Positions 17,775-26,322 of a DNA stretch of 64,000 nucleotides are shown one piece after another. The stretch is from positions 1,364,001-1,428,000 of the forward strand of contig NZ_JANQBQ010000001.1 in the NCBI RefSeq assembly GCF_024723825.1, given 5' to 3'. The translations under genes and the position numbers were made by a program. The stretch is from Romboutsia lituseburensis (GTDB lineage: Bacteria > Bacillota > Clostridia > Peptostreptococcales > Peptostreptococcaceae). The notes beneath the pieces are model-generated. The model worked only from the letters and a program-made list of their open reading frames with translations, searched no databases and was not told the DNA's origin. Each line of letters opens with the position of its first letter. Positions within the stretch are counted from its first letter, which is position 1.

Positions 17775-18160
17775 TTCTTAAAATTAAAATTTTTATTATT
17801 TTTTATTAATTTATTGTCTCTATATAATTATTTACAAATTTTTTAACAATTAATACTTTTCTATATAATTATTATTTTTTTATATAAGATTTTTAAATAT
17901 CAAGTATAAAAATGGAAAATTTTAATACTTGATATTTATTTATTTTTATTAATTTTACCGATTTTAATTATAATTACCCTCTTTTTTTATATTTTAATAA
18001 TTTTTTTATTTATTCATAATAATAAATTTAAACTTCATAATTATTTAATTTATAAGCAATTTTATAATTAATTTAATTTTTATATAAAAATCAAATTAAT
18101 TATAAGTTTCATCAAATAATAAAATTTAATTTAGATTAACTCTTATTAAAATTAAAAATA
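17775..18160. other. Long AT-rich gap without recognisable gene
   Basis: This stretch between the dnaG promoter and the aroF terminator is almost entirely A and T. I found no ORF with a ribosome binding site, no DnaA box and no convincing hairpin. It contains homopolymer runs and ATTAATT-like short repeats only. Confidence 0.6.
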
Positions 18161-18187
18161 AAAAAAGAGGTTAATAACCTCTTTTTT
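18161..18187 (-). terminator. Terminator of the folate operon
   Basis: A 12-bp perfect stem (18161-18172 with 18176-18187), 3-base loop, overlapping the aroF stop codon; AAAAAAGAGGTT arm with a T-run on the minus strand. Confidence 0.9.
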
Positions 18188-18977
18188 ATTTTATATTTAT
18201 AGATTTCATTAAATCTTCAAATTCATTAAAATGAAGTGATTGCATTCCATCAGATAATGCATTCACAGGATCTGGATGAACTTCTACCATTATACCATCT
18301 GCACCAGCGGCTAGTGCTGCAATAGACATAGGCTTTACTAAATATCTAACACCAGTAGCATGAGATGGATCTACTATAACCGGTAATCCTGTTTCTTTTT
18401 GTATTATAGGTACAGCAGCTAAATCAAGTGTATTTCTAGTGTAATCATTGTATGTTCTTATACCTCTTTCACACATTATAATATTTTGATTTCCTCCTAC
18501 TGCTATATATTCTGCAGCTCCTATCCATTCACTTATACTAGCAGATATTCCTCTTTTTAACATTACAGGCTTATCTTGTTTACCGACCTCAGTTAATAAT
18601 GTAAAGTTTTGCATATTCCTTGATCCTATTTGAATAATATCTGCAACTTCATATAACTTGTCTAGTTCTCTCGCATCCATAAGTTCTGTTATAACAGGTA
18701 ATCCTGTTTCTTTTTTTACAGCTTTTAATATTTCTAGGCCTTCTTCTTTTAAGCCTTGAAATGAATTAGGAGATGTTCTTGGTTTGTACGCTCCACCTCT
18801 TAATATATTTGCACCTTGACTTTTTACAAACTTCGCTGTCTCTAATAATTGCTCATAACTTTCTATAGCACATGGACCTGCCATTACAAGAGTATTTTCT
18901 TTTATTATTAGTTTTTTATCTTCAGATACATTTATTTCAAACTTTAAAGTATCGTTAAATATGTTCTTTTTCATCAT
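18186..18977 (-). CDS. aroF: 3-deoxy-7-phosphoheptulonate synthase (DAHP synthase, AroF/AroA-II-like short form)
   Basis: Condenses phosphoenolpyruvate and erythrose-4-phosphate in the first step of the shikimate pathway. The 263-residue protein has M-A-G-P-C-A-I-E-S, R-G-G-A-Y-K-P-R-T-S-P-x-x-F-Q-G, I-Q-I-G-S-R-N-M-Q-N and D-P-S-H-A-T-G, the signature of the short type I-beta enzymes related to KDO8P synthase. There is no N-terminal ACT or chorismate mutase domain, so feedback control through such a domain is not expected. It is the last gene of the folate operon and overlaps folK by 23 bases, with AAGGAG upstream of ATG-ATG. Confidence 0.92.
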   Translation of the reverse strand: MMKKNIFNDTLKFEINVSEDKKLIIKENTLVMAGPCAIESYEQLLETAKFVKSQGANILRGGAYKPRTSPNSFQGLKEEGLEILKAVKKETGLPVITELMDARELDKLYEVADIIQIGSRNMQNFTLLTEVGKQDKPVMLKRGISASISEWIGAAEYIAVGGNQNIIMCERGIRTYNDYTRNTLDLAAVPIIQKETGLPVIVDPSHATGVRYLVKPMSIAALAAGADGIMVEVHPDPVNALSDGMQSLHFNEFEDLMKSINIK

Positions 18978-19461
18978 TTATATACTCCTTTACTTGTTCT
19001 CTTTCCTCACAAGTTAAAGAATTTAAATAATTCTCTATAGTTGTTCCTTTTATTTCTAGTTTAGAGTTTAAATCCATAAGAGGCACAAGAACAAAGGCTC
19101 TTTCACTTATCCTTGGGTGAGGTATAGATAAATTTTCGTCGTTTATTATTATATCATTAAAAAATAATATATCAACATCTATAGTCCTTGGTCCCCACCT
19201 GATTATTCTTTCTCTATTTAAAGTTTTTTCCACTTCTTGGCATACACTTAATAAATCATATGTATTTAGATCAGTTTCAATTTCTATACACATATTTAAA
19301 AAATCCGCTTGGTCAGTATATCCCCAGGCCTTTGTTTCATATATTTTGGACTTTTTAGTTATACTTATGCTTTCATTTTTATTCAAAATTTCACAAGCAC
19401 TGTAAAGATATTCTATTCTATCTCCCATATTTGTTCCAAGACCTAAATAAACTTTATTCAT
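18955..19461 (-). CDS. folK: 2-amino-4-hydroxy-6-hydroxymethyldihydropteridine diphosphokinase
   Basis: Pyrophosphorylates hydroxymethyl-dihydropterin for FolP. The 168-residue protein has the HPPK motifs G-L-G-T-N-M-G-D-R near residue 6, R-W-G-P-R-T-I-D-V-D-I-L near 92, and P-H-P-R-I-S-E-R-A-F-V-L-x-P-L near 115. Normal length. It overlaps folB by 8 bases and aroF by 23, consistent with translational coupling. Confidence 0.95.
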   Translation of the reverse strand: MNKVYLGLGTNMGDRIEYLYSACEILNKNESISITKKSKIYETKAWGYTDQADFLNMCIEIETDLNTYDLLSVCQEVEKTLNRERIIRWGPRTIDVDILFFNDIIINDENLSIPHPRISERAFVLVPLMDLNSKLEIKGTTIENYLNSLTCEEREQVKEYINDEKEHI

Positions 19462-19819
19462 CTTTAGCTCTCCTTATTTCAACTCCAAAATAGTCATATA
19501 TTCCATTTACTGGAGCTTCTGGTTTTTTAACTCTTACCATTATGCCTTTTACTAACTCAAATTTATTAAGTACTTCTTTTGCTATACTTTCAGCTAATGC
19601 CTCTAATAAATTAAACCTCTTAGTTTCAACTATATTTTTAACAACATCGTAAACATCTGCATAACTAACTGACTTTGTCATATCATCAGTTCGTCCAGCT
19701 TCTTTAGTATCAACATTTAATTCTATATCTAAAAAGAACTTTTGTCCTAACACACCTTCTTCTTTTAAAAGTCCATGGTATCCGTAAAAACCAAGGTTTT
19801 GCATTAATATTTTGTCCAT
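19454..19819 (-). CDS. folB: Dihydroneopterin aldolase
   Basis: Cleaves dihydroneopterin to hydroxymethyl-dihydropterin and glycolaldehyde. At 121 residues it has the expected length, with G-Y-H-G-L near residue 12, a conserved Tyr in V-S-Y-A-D-V, and L-L-E-A-L-A-E-S-I-A near 70. The C-terminal V-R-V-K-K-P-E-A-P-V motif is also family-specific. It lies nine bases after folP and overlaps folK. Confidence 0.95.
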   Translation of the reverse strand: MDKILMQNLGFYGYHGLLKEEGVLGQKFFLDIELNVDTKEAGRTDDMTKSVSYADVYDVVKNIVETKRFNLLEALAESIAKEVLNKFELVKGIMVRVKKPEAPVNGIYDYFGVEIRRAKDE

Positions 19820-19828
19820 AATTTACCT

Positions 19829-20620
19829 CTATCCTCTATATATTGCATCAGCCATTTTAGCAGCTCTGATATTTTCTTTTATATCATGTACCCTTACAAC
19901 ATCAACGCCATCTCTAATTCCTAAAACCGTAGTAGCGATAGTTCCTTCTACTCTTTCTTTAGGTTCTACATTTAGAACATTTCCTATTACAGACTTTCTA
20001 GAAGTTCCTAACAATATAGGATATCCTAAATCATTTAATTCACCTAGTCTTCTTAATACCTCTAAATTTTGTTCAAAAGTTTTACCAAATCCTATACCTG
20101 GATCTATCATTATTTTTTCTTTTTTGATACCAGCTTCTAAGCCTATATTAATACTTTCTAATAAAAATTCTTTTATACTTTCCATTATATCTTTATCATA
20201 TTCTGTTGTATCTTGATTATGCATTATACAAACATAACCATCATGTTTAGCTATTATACTAGCCATATTTTTATCTCTTCTAAGTCCCCATACATCATTT
20301 ATCATTTCTACACCTAATGCTAAGGATGCTTCAGCAACTTCAGATTTGTATGTATCAACAGATATAGGAACATTAATTTCTTTTTTAAGTTTCTTTATAA
20401 CAGGTATTACTCTTTTTAATTCTTCATTTGCATCCACATATTTATGGCCTGGTCTGGTAGATTCGCCTCCTAAGTCTATTATATCTGCACCATCATTTAT
20501 CATCTCTTTAGCATGTTTTAAAGCTTTTTCTACCTCACTAAAATCTCCACCATCAGAAAAACTATCTGGTGTAACATTTAATATTCCCATTATATAAGTC
20601 TTTTTTCCATATTCAAACAT
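19829..20620 (-). CDS. folP: Dihydropteroate synthase
   Basis: Joins pABA to hydroxymethyl-dihydropterin diphosphate and is the sulfonamide target. The 263-residue TIM barrel has both signatures: I-L-N-V-T-P-D-S-F-S-D-G-G near residue 13 and D-I-I-D-L-G-G-E-S-T-R-P-G near 45. D-P-G-I-G-F-G-K-T and G-T-S-R-K-S follow later. Its neighbours folE and folB are within 20 bases, so it is clearly in the operon. Confidence 0.96.
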   Translation of the reverse strand: MFEYGKKTYIMGILNVTPDSFSDGGDFSEVEKALKHAKEMINDGADIIDLGGESTRPGHKYVDANEELKRVIPVIKKLKKEINVPISVDTYKSEVAEASLALGVEMINDVWGLRRDKNMASIIAKHDGYVCIMHNQDTTEYDKDIMESIKEFLLESINIGLEAGIKKEKIMIDPGIGFGKTFEQNLEVLRRLGELNDLGYPILLGTSRKSVIGNVLNVEPKERVEGTIATTVLGIRDGVDVVRVHDIKENIRAAKMADAIYRG

Positions 20621-20636
20621 CTATTTAGTCTCCTAT

Positions 20637-21209
20637 TTATCTCATAGTTATTAAGCTCATAGCCTCTGCTCTTGCAGCTATGTCTTTTTCAAATATACCT
20701 CTAACTGCTGATGTTGTAGTCTTTGATCCTGGTTTTTTAACGCCTCTCATTGTCATACACATATGTTCAGCCTCAACAACAACTATAACACCATAAGGTT
20801 CAAGTTCTTTCATTATTATATCTGCAACACCTTTTGTTATTCTTTCTTGTAACTGAGGTCTTTTTGCAAAAGTTTCTACTACTCTAGCTAATTTCGAAAG
20901 GCCAGTTAACTTCCCATCTTTAGGTATATATGCTATATGAGCTTTTCCAAAAAATGGAACTATATGATGTTCACAGCATGAATAAAAAGGAATATCCCTT
21001 ACTAAAACTAGCTCTTCATGACTTTCATCTTGGAATATAACTTTTAAATGTTCACTTGGGTCTTGATGAAGGCCTGCAAATATCTCTTCATACATTCTAG
21101 CTACTCTATCTGGAGTTCCTATTAATCCTTCTCTATCTGGATCTTCTCCTATCGCTTCTAATATATCTCTTACTGCATTTTTTATTTTGTCTTTATCTAC
21201 CTTGCTCAT
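20637..21209 (-). CDS. folE: GTP cyclohydrolase I
   Basis: Converts GTP to 7,8-dihydroneopterin triphosphate and commits GTP to folate. The 190-residue protein shows the zinc site Cys/His set in [14 protein letters not shown], the S-K-L-A-R-V-V motif and, near the C-terminus, [11 protein letters not shown]. It is preceded by the nucleotidyltransferase-like gene (16 bases) and followed by folP (16 bases). Confidence 0.97.
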   Translation of the reverse strand: MSKVDKDKIKNAVRDILEAIGEDPDREGLIGTPDRVARMYEEIFAGLHQDPSEHLKVIFQDESHEELVLVRDIPFYSCCEHHIVPFFGKAHIAYIPKDGKLTGLSKLARVVETFAKRPQLQERITKGVADIIMKELEPYGVIVVVEAEHMCMTMRGVKKPGSKTTTSAVRGIFEKDIAARAEAMSLITMR

Positions 21210-21225
21210 TGGTTTGCCCCCTTGA

Positions 21226-21927
21226 TTAGTAAGTTATTTTTATGTTTTTGCTTACGTCTATATTTTTAAATATATATTCATAAACTGTTAGTAAATCTTC
21301 ATACTTATAATATTTTTGTACATTTTGAACTAAATCAAATAATTTAGAGTCTTCTATTTTTAAGGTTTTCATTATTTTTTTATCTTTAGGTACCCATTTT
21401 CTATTTATACTAAAATACCCAACTATTATATCTTTTAAATATAAATTCGTCAAAAACACATATTCATATTTTTCTAATTTTTCATAATTTTTCAATCTAT
21501 CTATTTTTGATTTAATTTCATTTTTTATAATTTTTTTTTCACTTTCAGATAATTCTATAGGACCTTCATCAAAGGCATTTTTACATTTTTTTATAATAAT
21601 ATCAACATTTTCTAAATTACTATAAATGATTTTTGGATTTGACATTTCCTTTAGAAAAAAGTATTCTCTATCTTTTATAAATTTCGCAACCCCTATTTCC
21701 GAAAAATAATTAATATCAAACTCTATACCCTCTATATTTTTAACTTCTCTAACTTGTAATAATTTTGATGTTTCTATAACAAATATATCAATGTCATTTA
21801 CTTTAGCATCTTTATCATTTAGGTTAACATTTTTTGATGATCCAACTAAAAATATTGCTTTCACATTTTCATTAAATTTTATATTTTCTATTTCTTTTTT
21901 ATAAATTGTATAAATCCTATTTTCCAT
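21226..21927 (-). CDS. Nucleotidyltransferase-fold protein of unknown substrate, within the folate operon
   Basis: A 233-residue protein. Residues 22-52 read I-F-L-V-G-S-S-K-N followed, after a short loop, by N-D-I-D-I-F-V. This is the G-S...D-x-D active-site pattern of the Pol-beta / MNT nucleotidyltransferase superfamily. A third Asp may be in F-D-I-N-Y near residue 70. The second half is helical and Lys-rich, with F-S-I-N-R-K-W-V-P near 177, resembling the C-terminal helical bundle of kanamycin-type enzymes. No ATP- or drug-specific signature is visible. Position between pabC and folE suggests a link to pterin or pABA metabolism, but hitch-hiking is possible. Confidence 0.6.
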   Translation of the reverse strand: MENRIYTIYKKEIENIKFNENVKAIFLVGSSKNVNLNDKDAKVNDIDIFVIETSKLLQVREVKNIEGIEFDINYFSEIGVAKFIKDREYFFLKEMSNPKIIYSNLENVDIIIKKCKNAFDEGPIELSESEKKIIKNEIKSKIDRLKNYEKLEKYEYVFLTNLYLKDIIVGYFSINRKWVPKDKKIMKTLKIEDSKLFDLVQNVQKYYKYEDLLTVYEYIFKNIDVSKNIKITY

Positions 21928-21981
21928 TTAATCTCTCCATTATTTTCAATTTAAAATCCATACAAAAATAGGATATTAACT

Positions 21982-22725
21982 TTAAGTATTTATAAGTTTA
22001 GATATTTTTGTATAAATACTATTTTGTTTTTTATATTTTATTGACTCTATTTGTACAACCTTAATTACCCCCATAAGACTATTACTAACAAAAACAAAGT
22101 CAAAGTTTTTTATATCTTCTAACTTTATTTCTGTTTCCTTTACTTGTATATTTAATTCGTCACAAATCTCTATAATCCTTCTTTTTTTAGTGCCATTTAA
22201 TATAGGTAATTTGGAACATGGTGTAAATATTTCGTTATCCTTAACAAAAAATATATTACTCATGGAACACTCTAATACAGTTTCATTTAAATCTAAAAAT
22301 ATCCCGTCATCATATCCACTCTTAACTGCATTTCGTTTTGTATAAATACTTTCATAATAATTGGTTGTTTTATGTCTATTGATTTCACTATTACCTCTTT
22401 TTATAGGAGATATATTTAATCTAAACCCTTCTTCATAATGCTTTTGTGTATAAGGTATATCTCTTATTGAAATATTAAAACCTTCATCAAATATTGTTAA
22501 TCTTAACGCTTTATTGCTTATTTTATTTTCATCTATATAATTTAAAATTTCATTTTTTAAAAAATCTTTAGAGAAGTTTGAGCTAAGCTCTAACTTCTCA
22601 ATAGATTTAAATATCCGTTCTAAGTGAAAGTTTATATCTATAGGTCTATCAATAACTTTGATAGTTTCAAATAATCCTATTCCAAATTTGGCTAAACTAC
22701 TTTCAAAAGATATGTTATTCTTCAT
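21982..22725 (-). CDS. pabC: 4-amino-4-deoxychorismate lyase (class IV PLP aminotransferase fold)
   Basis: Releases pABA and pyruvate from aminodeoxychorismate. The 247-residue protein has a G-L-F-E-T-I-K-V near residue 17 and the fold-type IV pattern: Tyr/Lys in Y-E-S-I-Y-T-K-R-N-A (the PLP lysine), then D-G-I-F-L-D-x-x-x-x-V-x-E-C-S-M-S-N-I-F. Branched-chain aminotransferases and D-amino-acid aminotransferases share this fold, but the overlap (11 bases) with pabB decides the call. Confidence 0.88.
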   Translation of the reverse strand: MKNNISFESSLAKFGIGLFETIKVIDRPIDINFHLERIFKSIEKLELSSNFSKDFLKNEILNYIDENKISNKALRLTIFDEGFNISIRDIPYTQKHYEEGFRLNISPIKRGNSEINRHKTTNYYESIYTKRNAVKSGYDDGIFLDLNETVLECSMSNIFFVKDNEIFTPCSKLPILNGTKKRRIIEICDELNIQVKETEIKLEDIKNFDFVFVSNSLMGVIKVVQIESIKYKKQNSIYTKISKLINT

Positions 22726-24064
22726 AGTATCCTCTTAATGCTTTCATTATAGATTTTGCCTTATCTAGAGTTTCTTGATATTCATCCTCAGGATTTGAAT
22801 CCCAAGTCATTCCTCCTCCAACTTGGAAGTATACATTTTCATTTTGCTTAATTATAGTTCTTATAGCTATATTTAAATCCATATCTCCATTAAATCCTAT
22901 ATAACCTATAGATCCTGTGTATACATTTCTTTGAGTCGGTTCTAATTCATCTATAATTTCCATAGATCTAATCTTAGGAGCTCCAGTTATAGATCCACCA
23001 GGGAATGTAGCTTTTATCGCATCTATACTATCATTTTTATCATCTAACTCTCCAACAACAGTCGCTACTAAATGATTTACATTTGCATAAGGCTCTATAA
23101 CAAATAATTCTGGAACTTTAACACTTCCAATTTTTGATATTCTACCTATATCATTTCTCTCTAAATCTACTATCATAAGTAACTCAGCTCTATCTTTTTC
23201 GCTATTTCGTAACTCTTCTTGAAGTTTTAAATCTTCTTCTATAGTTTTACCTCTTGGTCTAGTACCTTTTATTGGCCTAGTCTCGATCTTTCTATCAACA
23301 CACTTTATAAACCTTTCTGGTGAATTTGAAAGTATTTTACTATCTTCAAAGTTTAAAAATGCGCCAAATGGTGCAGGACTAAACCTTCTCAAGTCTCTAT
23401 AAAGCTCATAACTTGTTAAAGGTGTTTCCCCACTAAATCTTTGAGTTAAGTTAGCTTGATATATGTCACCCTGTCTTATATAACTTTGTACCTTCCTAAC
23501 AGCATCTTCAAATTGCGATTTTGTAAAGTTAGATTGTAGTTTTATAGGTTCTACTTCTTTCTCTTCATAGCAAATATTATCTATTCCATTTAGCTTAGCA
23601 TCTTGGATTCTTTTTTCTATTTCATTAATTAGTATTTCTTCATTACCTTCGTCTAAGTCTGGAGTAGCTATATATGTTTTATTTTGTAAATGGTCAACTA
23701 CTATGACCCAATTATATAAACCAAAATATAAATCATATACATTTGTATCATCTACTGCTGTTCTTGGAAGCTCTTCCATATAATTTCCTAAGTCATAAGA
23801 TAAGTAACCAACTGCTCCACCTATAAAAGGAAGAAAACTTTTATTTTCTACATTATAATTACTTAATTCTTTTTTTAGATCATCAAGTGGATTATTTTGT
23901 GTATTTTTATATTTTAAAACTTTAAAAGGTCTACTACTTATAAAAGAGTATCTACCTAATTTTTTAGGATCCATTGCACTATCTAATATAAAGCTGTTCT
24001 CTTCATCTTTAAATATTGTAAAAATTTCAAATGAATTTAATTTAGTATCTATCTCTCTTATCAT
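22715..24064 (-). CDS. pabB: Aminodeoxychorismate synthase component I
   Basis: Aminates chorismate at C4 using ammonia from PabA. The 449-residue chorismate-binding enzyme has the conserved P-x-P-F-G-A-F-L near residue 230 and S-P-E-R-F-I near 248. R-P-I-K-G-T-R-P-R-G is near 263, and F-P-G-G-S-I-T-G-A-P-K near 354. The P-I-K-G-T-R motif has the Lys typical of PabB, where anthranilate synthase has Ala-Gly variants. Its ATG overlaps the pabA stop by one base (TAATG), so the two subunits are translationally coupled. Confidence 0.9.
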   Translation of the reverse strand: MIREIDTKLNSFEIFTIFKDEENSFILDSAMDPKKLGRYSFISSRPFKVLKYKNTQNNPLDDLKKELSNYNVENKSFLPFIGGAVGYLSYDLGNYMEELPRTAVDDTNVYDLYFGLYNWVIVVDHLQNKTYIATPDLDEGNEEILINEIEKRIQDAKLNGIDNICYEEKEVEPIKLQSNFTKSQFEDAVRKVQSYIRQGDIYQANLTQRFSGETPLTSYELYRDLRRFSPAPFGAFLNFEDSKILSNSPERFIKCVDRKIETRPIKGTRPRGKTIEEDLKLQEELRNSEKDRAELLMIVDLERNDIGRISKIGSVKVPELFVIEPYANVNHLVATVVGELDDKNDSIDAIKATFPGGSITGAPKIRSMEIIDELEPTQRNVYTGSIGYIGFNGDMDLNIAIRTIIKQNENVYFQVGGGMTWDSNPEDEYQETLDKAKSIMKALRGYYEE

Positions 24065-24648
24065 TATTTGTTTATCCCCTCTCTAGCTTGATTTATGAAA
24101 TTTCTAAGTATTTCATGACCTTGTTCTGATAAAATGGCCTCTGGATGAAATTGCACACCTTCTATCATATATTTTTTATGTCTTATACCCATTATTTCAT
24201 TTTCATTAGTAAAAGCTGTTACTTCTAAATCTTGTGGTAAACTTTCTAAATCCACAACTAAAGAGTGATATCTAGTTACATTTAATGGATTATTTAAGCC
24301 CTCAAATACACCTTTATTAAAATGTTTTATGCTATGTACTTTTCCATGTACTGGCTTTGTCGCTTTTACAACTTTTCCTCCAAATACATGTCCTATTGTT
24401 TGATGACCCAAGCAAATTCCTAAAATAGGTTTTTTACCTTTAAATTTATTTACTATATCTATACATATGCCCGCCTCATTTGGAGAACATGGACCTGGTG
24501 ATAAAACTATTATTTCCGGGTCAAAGCTTTCTATTTCTTCTAGTGTTATCTCATTATTTCTTTTTACTACTACTTCTTCTCCTAGTTCGCCAATATACTG
24601 AACTAAGTTGTAAACAAATGAATCATAATTGTCAATCATAAGGATCAT
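24064..24648 (-). CDS. pabA: Aminodeoxychorismate / anthranilate synthase glutamine amidotransferase subunit
   Basis: Hydrolyses glutamine and channels ammonia to PabB. The class I amidotransferase of 194 residues has the catalytic Cys79 in G-I-C-L-G-H-Q, and His168 and Glu170 in V-Q-F-H-P-E, with L-S-P-G-P-C near residue 49. It might also serve a TrpE elsewhere in the genome, as in B. subtilis. It is first in the operon. A G-rich ribosome binding site (GGGGGG) lies 8 bases before the ATG. Confidence 0.93.
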   Translation of the reverse strand: MILMIDNYDSFVYNLVQYIGELGEEVVVKRNNEITLEEIESFDPEIIVLSPGPCSPNEAGICIDIVNKFKGKKPILGICLGHQTIGHVFGGKVVKATKPVHGKVHSIKHFNKGVFEGLNNPLNVTRYHSLVVDLESLPQDLEVTAFTNENEIMGIRHKKYMIEGVQFHPEAILSEQGHEILRNFINQAREGINK

Positions 24649-24728
24649 TTCTATTTCCCCCCCGCTAAGTGCCTACTTTTTATTTATATATTAAGTAGAT
24701 TTTAGTATTTTTTTTGTTTTCATTAATA

Positions 24729-24758
24729 ATTATATATTTTTATAGAAATAAGTGTCAA
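24729..24758 (-). promoter_or_regulatory. Sigma-A promoter of the pab-fol operon
   Basis: Perfect TTGACA (24758-24753) and TATAAT (24734-24729) boxes on the minus strand with an 18-base spacer. The start near 24722 leaves a leader of about 75 bases containing one weak hairpin (CTACTT...AAGTAG). Confidence 0.85.
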
Positions 24759-24856
24759 TATGGTCATCTTTAAGTATTATTTATTGTTTAAATTCTTAGT
24801 ATATTTACCCTTTGTTAGCAAAAAATATATACAAATAATTAATTGGAGGTATTAAC

Positions 24857-25027
24857 ATGAATAGGTACATTATTATACGATCAGATACTAAATCTATATC
24901 ACCTCCTATGTCAAAACAAGAAGCTATAAAAAAACTTAGACAATATGGCAAGGACGGAATTTCTAGCTATATAGTTTCTAATTATAGAAATTTAGAATTT
25001 GATTTACTTAATAAAACAAACCTATAA
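24857..25027 (+). CDS. Small conserved-looking protein, 56 residues
   Basis: Missed by length-filtered gene callers. ATG at 24857 follows GGAGG by 7 bases, and the frame is open for 56 codons to TAA. The product begins M-N-R-Y-I-I-I-R-S-D, is soluble, and has a basic central helix (K-Q-E-A-I-K-K-L-R-Q-Y-G) and a final Leu-rich stretch. No family was recognised. It lies divergent from the pab-fol promoter. Confidence 0.72.
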   Translation: MNRYIIIRSDTKSISPPMSKQEAIKKLRQYGKDGISSYIVSNYRNLEFDLLNKTNL

Positions 25028-25053
25028 AATTTTATTAACTATTTTTTGTACAA

Positions 25054-25077
25054 CAAAAAGGAGTGTTATACACTCCT
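25054..25077 (-). terminator. Terminator of the 107-residue hypothetical gene
   Basis: AGGAGTG/CACTCCT hairpin (25059-25065 with 25071-25077), loop TTATA containing the stop codon, then TTTTTG on the minus strand. Confidence 0.8.
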
Positions 25078-25389
25078 CTTTGATAATTTATATCCTGGAT
25101 TATAGTATTTTGACTTTTTCCCTTTTTGCTCTCTCGTTTCTATTAAATCATTGATTTTACTTATATATTTATCGTCATCAGAAAGCCTTATAAGACTTGA
25201 TAGATAATATCCATCAGTACTTTTAGGTATTTTTTTGTTTATTACTAAATCTACTGCTGTTTTTGCGGCCTCAAAGTGCTTCAGATGAGTATGACCTTCT
25301 TGAAAACTTTTTTTAGTGTTGTAGACCACATAGCCTTCCTTCACTTGAAATATTATAAATTCTTTTTTTTCATAGATTTTATTATACAT
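25066..25389 (-). CDS. Hypothetical protein, 107 residues
   Basis: Soluble, basic protein. It begins with beta-strand-like segments (E-F-I-I-F-Q-V-K-E-G-Y-V-V-Y-N-T), then H-L-K-H-F-E-A-A-K-T-A-V-D-L-V, and ends in a Lys/Arg/Ser tail. The T-H-L-K-H-F and S-S-L-I-R-L-S-D segments suggest a compact fold, but no family was recognised. It forms its own unit, convergent with the 56-residue gene and ended by the hairpin at 25059-25077. Confidence 0.65.
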   Translation of the reverse strand: MYNKIYEKKEFIIFQVKEGYVVYNTKKSFQEGHTHLKHFEAAKTAVDLVINKKIPKSTDGYYLSSLIRLSDDDKYISKINDLIETREQKGKKSKYYNPGYKLSKRSV

Positions 25390-25597
25390 ATACTAATCAA
25401 TCCTTCTCAAGATAGTCTTACTATATATATATTAAACAACTCTCCAAATGTTTTATATTTTTTTTAATTTTTTATAAATTTTATAAATATATTGTAGTTA
25501 GAAAATGAATATATTCATTATATATCAAATATATTCATTTATTTTGTGTAAAACTTTACTCTATATAATAAAATAAAGCTTCTTTATTAAAAAAGGT

Positions 25598-26293
25598 TTA
25601 TTTGTTTTCTATTAGTTCAGAAACTGTAACAAACTTATATCCATTTTCCATCATTTTAGGAATCAATCTATCTAGAGCTTCTACTGTATTATTTGTAGCA
25701 TAATCATGAAGTAATATTATATCTCCATTTTTAGCATTATTTATAATTGTATCTGCAATTTTATTAGCTCCAGGATTTTGCCAATCTCTCGCATCTACAG
25801 TAGTCCATAATATTATTTTGTAATTATACTTTTTAGCTATATCCTCTAATGTTTCTCTTTTATAACTACCATAAGGAGGTCTAAATAAAGTTGGTTTTTT
25901 ACCTGTTAACTTTATTAAAATATCTTCACATTTTACTATTTCTTCTTCTAATTGAGCTCTACTTAAATTACTTATATCTGGATGGTTAAATGTATGATTA
26001 CCTATTTCATGGCCTTCTTTACTTGCTCTAATTAATGGTTTTGAATACCAATTCGCATGTTTTCCTGCTATAAAAAAAGTTGCTTTAACATCATATTTTT
26101 TTAATACGTCTAATACTTGATCTGTTTCTTTTGGATGTGGTCCGTCATCAAAAGTTAAAGCTATTATTTTTTTGTCTCTAGATCCATTTTTTACAAATAC
26201 CTCTTCTTCATCTGCATATGAAAATTGGTATCCACCTAATGCTATTATAATTCCTAATGCTATAAATGCTAATTTAAACTTATTGTGTCTCAT
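25598..26293 (-). CDS. Secreted NodB-type polysaccharide deacetylase
   Basis: A 231-residue exported enzyme with a hydrophobic signal or anchor at residues 7-27 ending in S-Y-A-D. The NodB domain carries all key motifs: T-F-D-D-G-P near residue 47 (catalytic base Asp and metal Asp), H-T-F-N-H-P-D near 98, R-P-P-Y-G-S near 138, and L-L-H-D near 193. It probably deacetylates GlcNAc or MurNAc in peptidoglycan or a surface polymer. It follows the CAP-domain gene with a 29-base gap in the same direction, so co-transcription is likely. Confidence 0.9.
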   Translation of the reverse strand: MRHNKFKLAFIALGIIIALGGYQFSYADEEEVFVKNGSRDKKIIALTFDDGPHPKETDQVLDVLKKYDVKATFFIAGKHANWYSKPLIRASKEGHEIGNHTFNHPDISNLSRAQLEEEIVKCEDILIKLTGKKPTLFRPPYGSYKRETLEDIAKKYNYKIILWTTVDARDWQNPGANKIADTIINNAKNGDIILLHDYATNNTVEALDRLIPKMMENGYKFVTVSELIENK

Positions 26294-26322
26294 AATTTCT
26301 GTCTTCCTTTCAGCATTTTTTA

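Noticed and set aside
17775-18160. Replication origin or CRISPR in the AT-rich gap
   Set aside because: No DnaA boxes, no regularly spaced repeats and no nearby dnaA, cas or replication-initiation genes.
18186-18977. KDO-8-phosphate synthase call
   Set aside because: The protein shares the fold, but motifs and the operon of chorismate and folate genes fit the short-type DAHP synthase.
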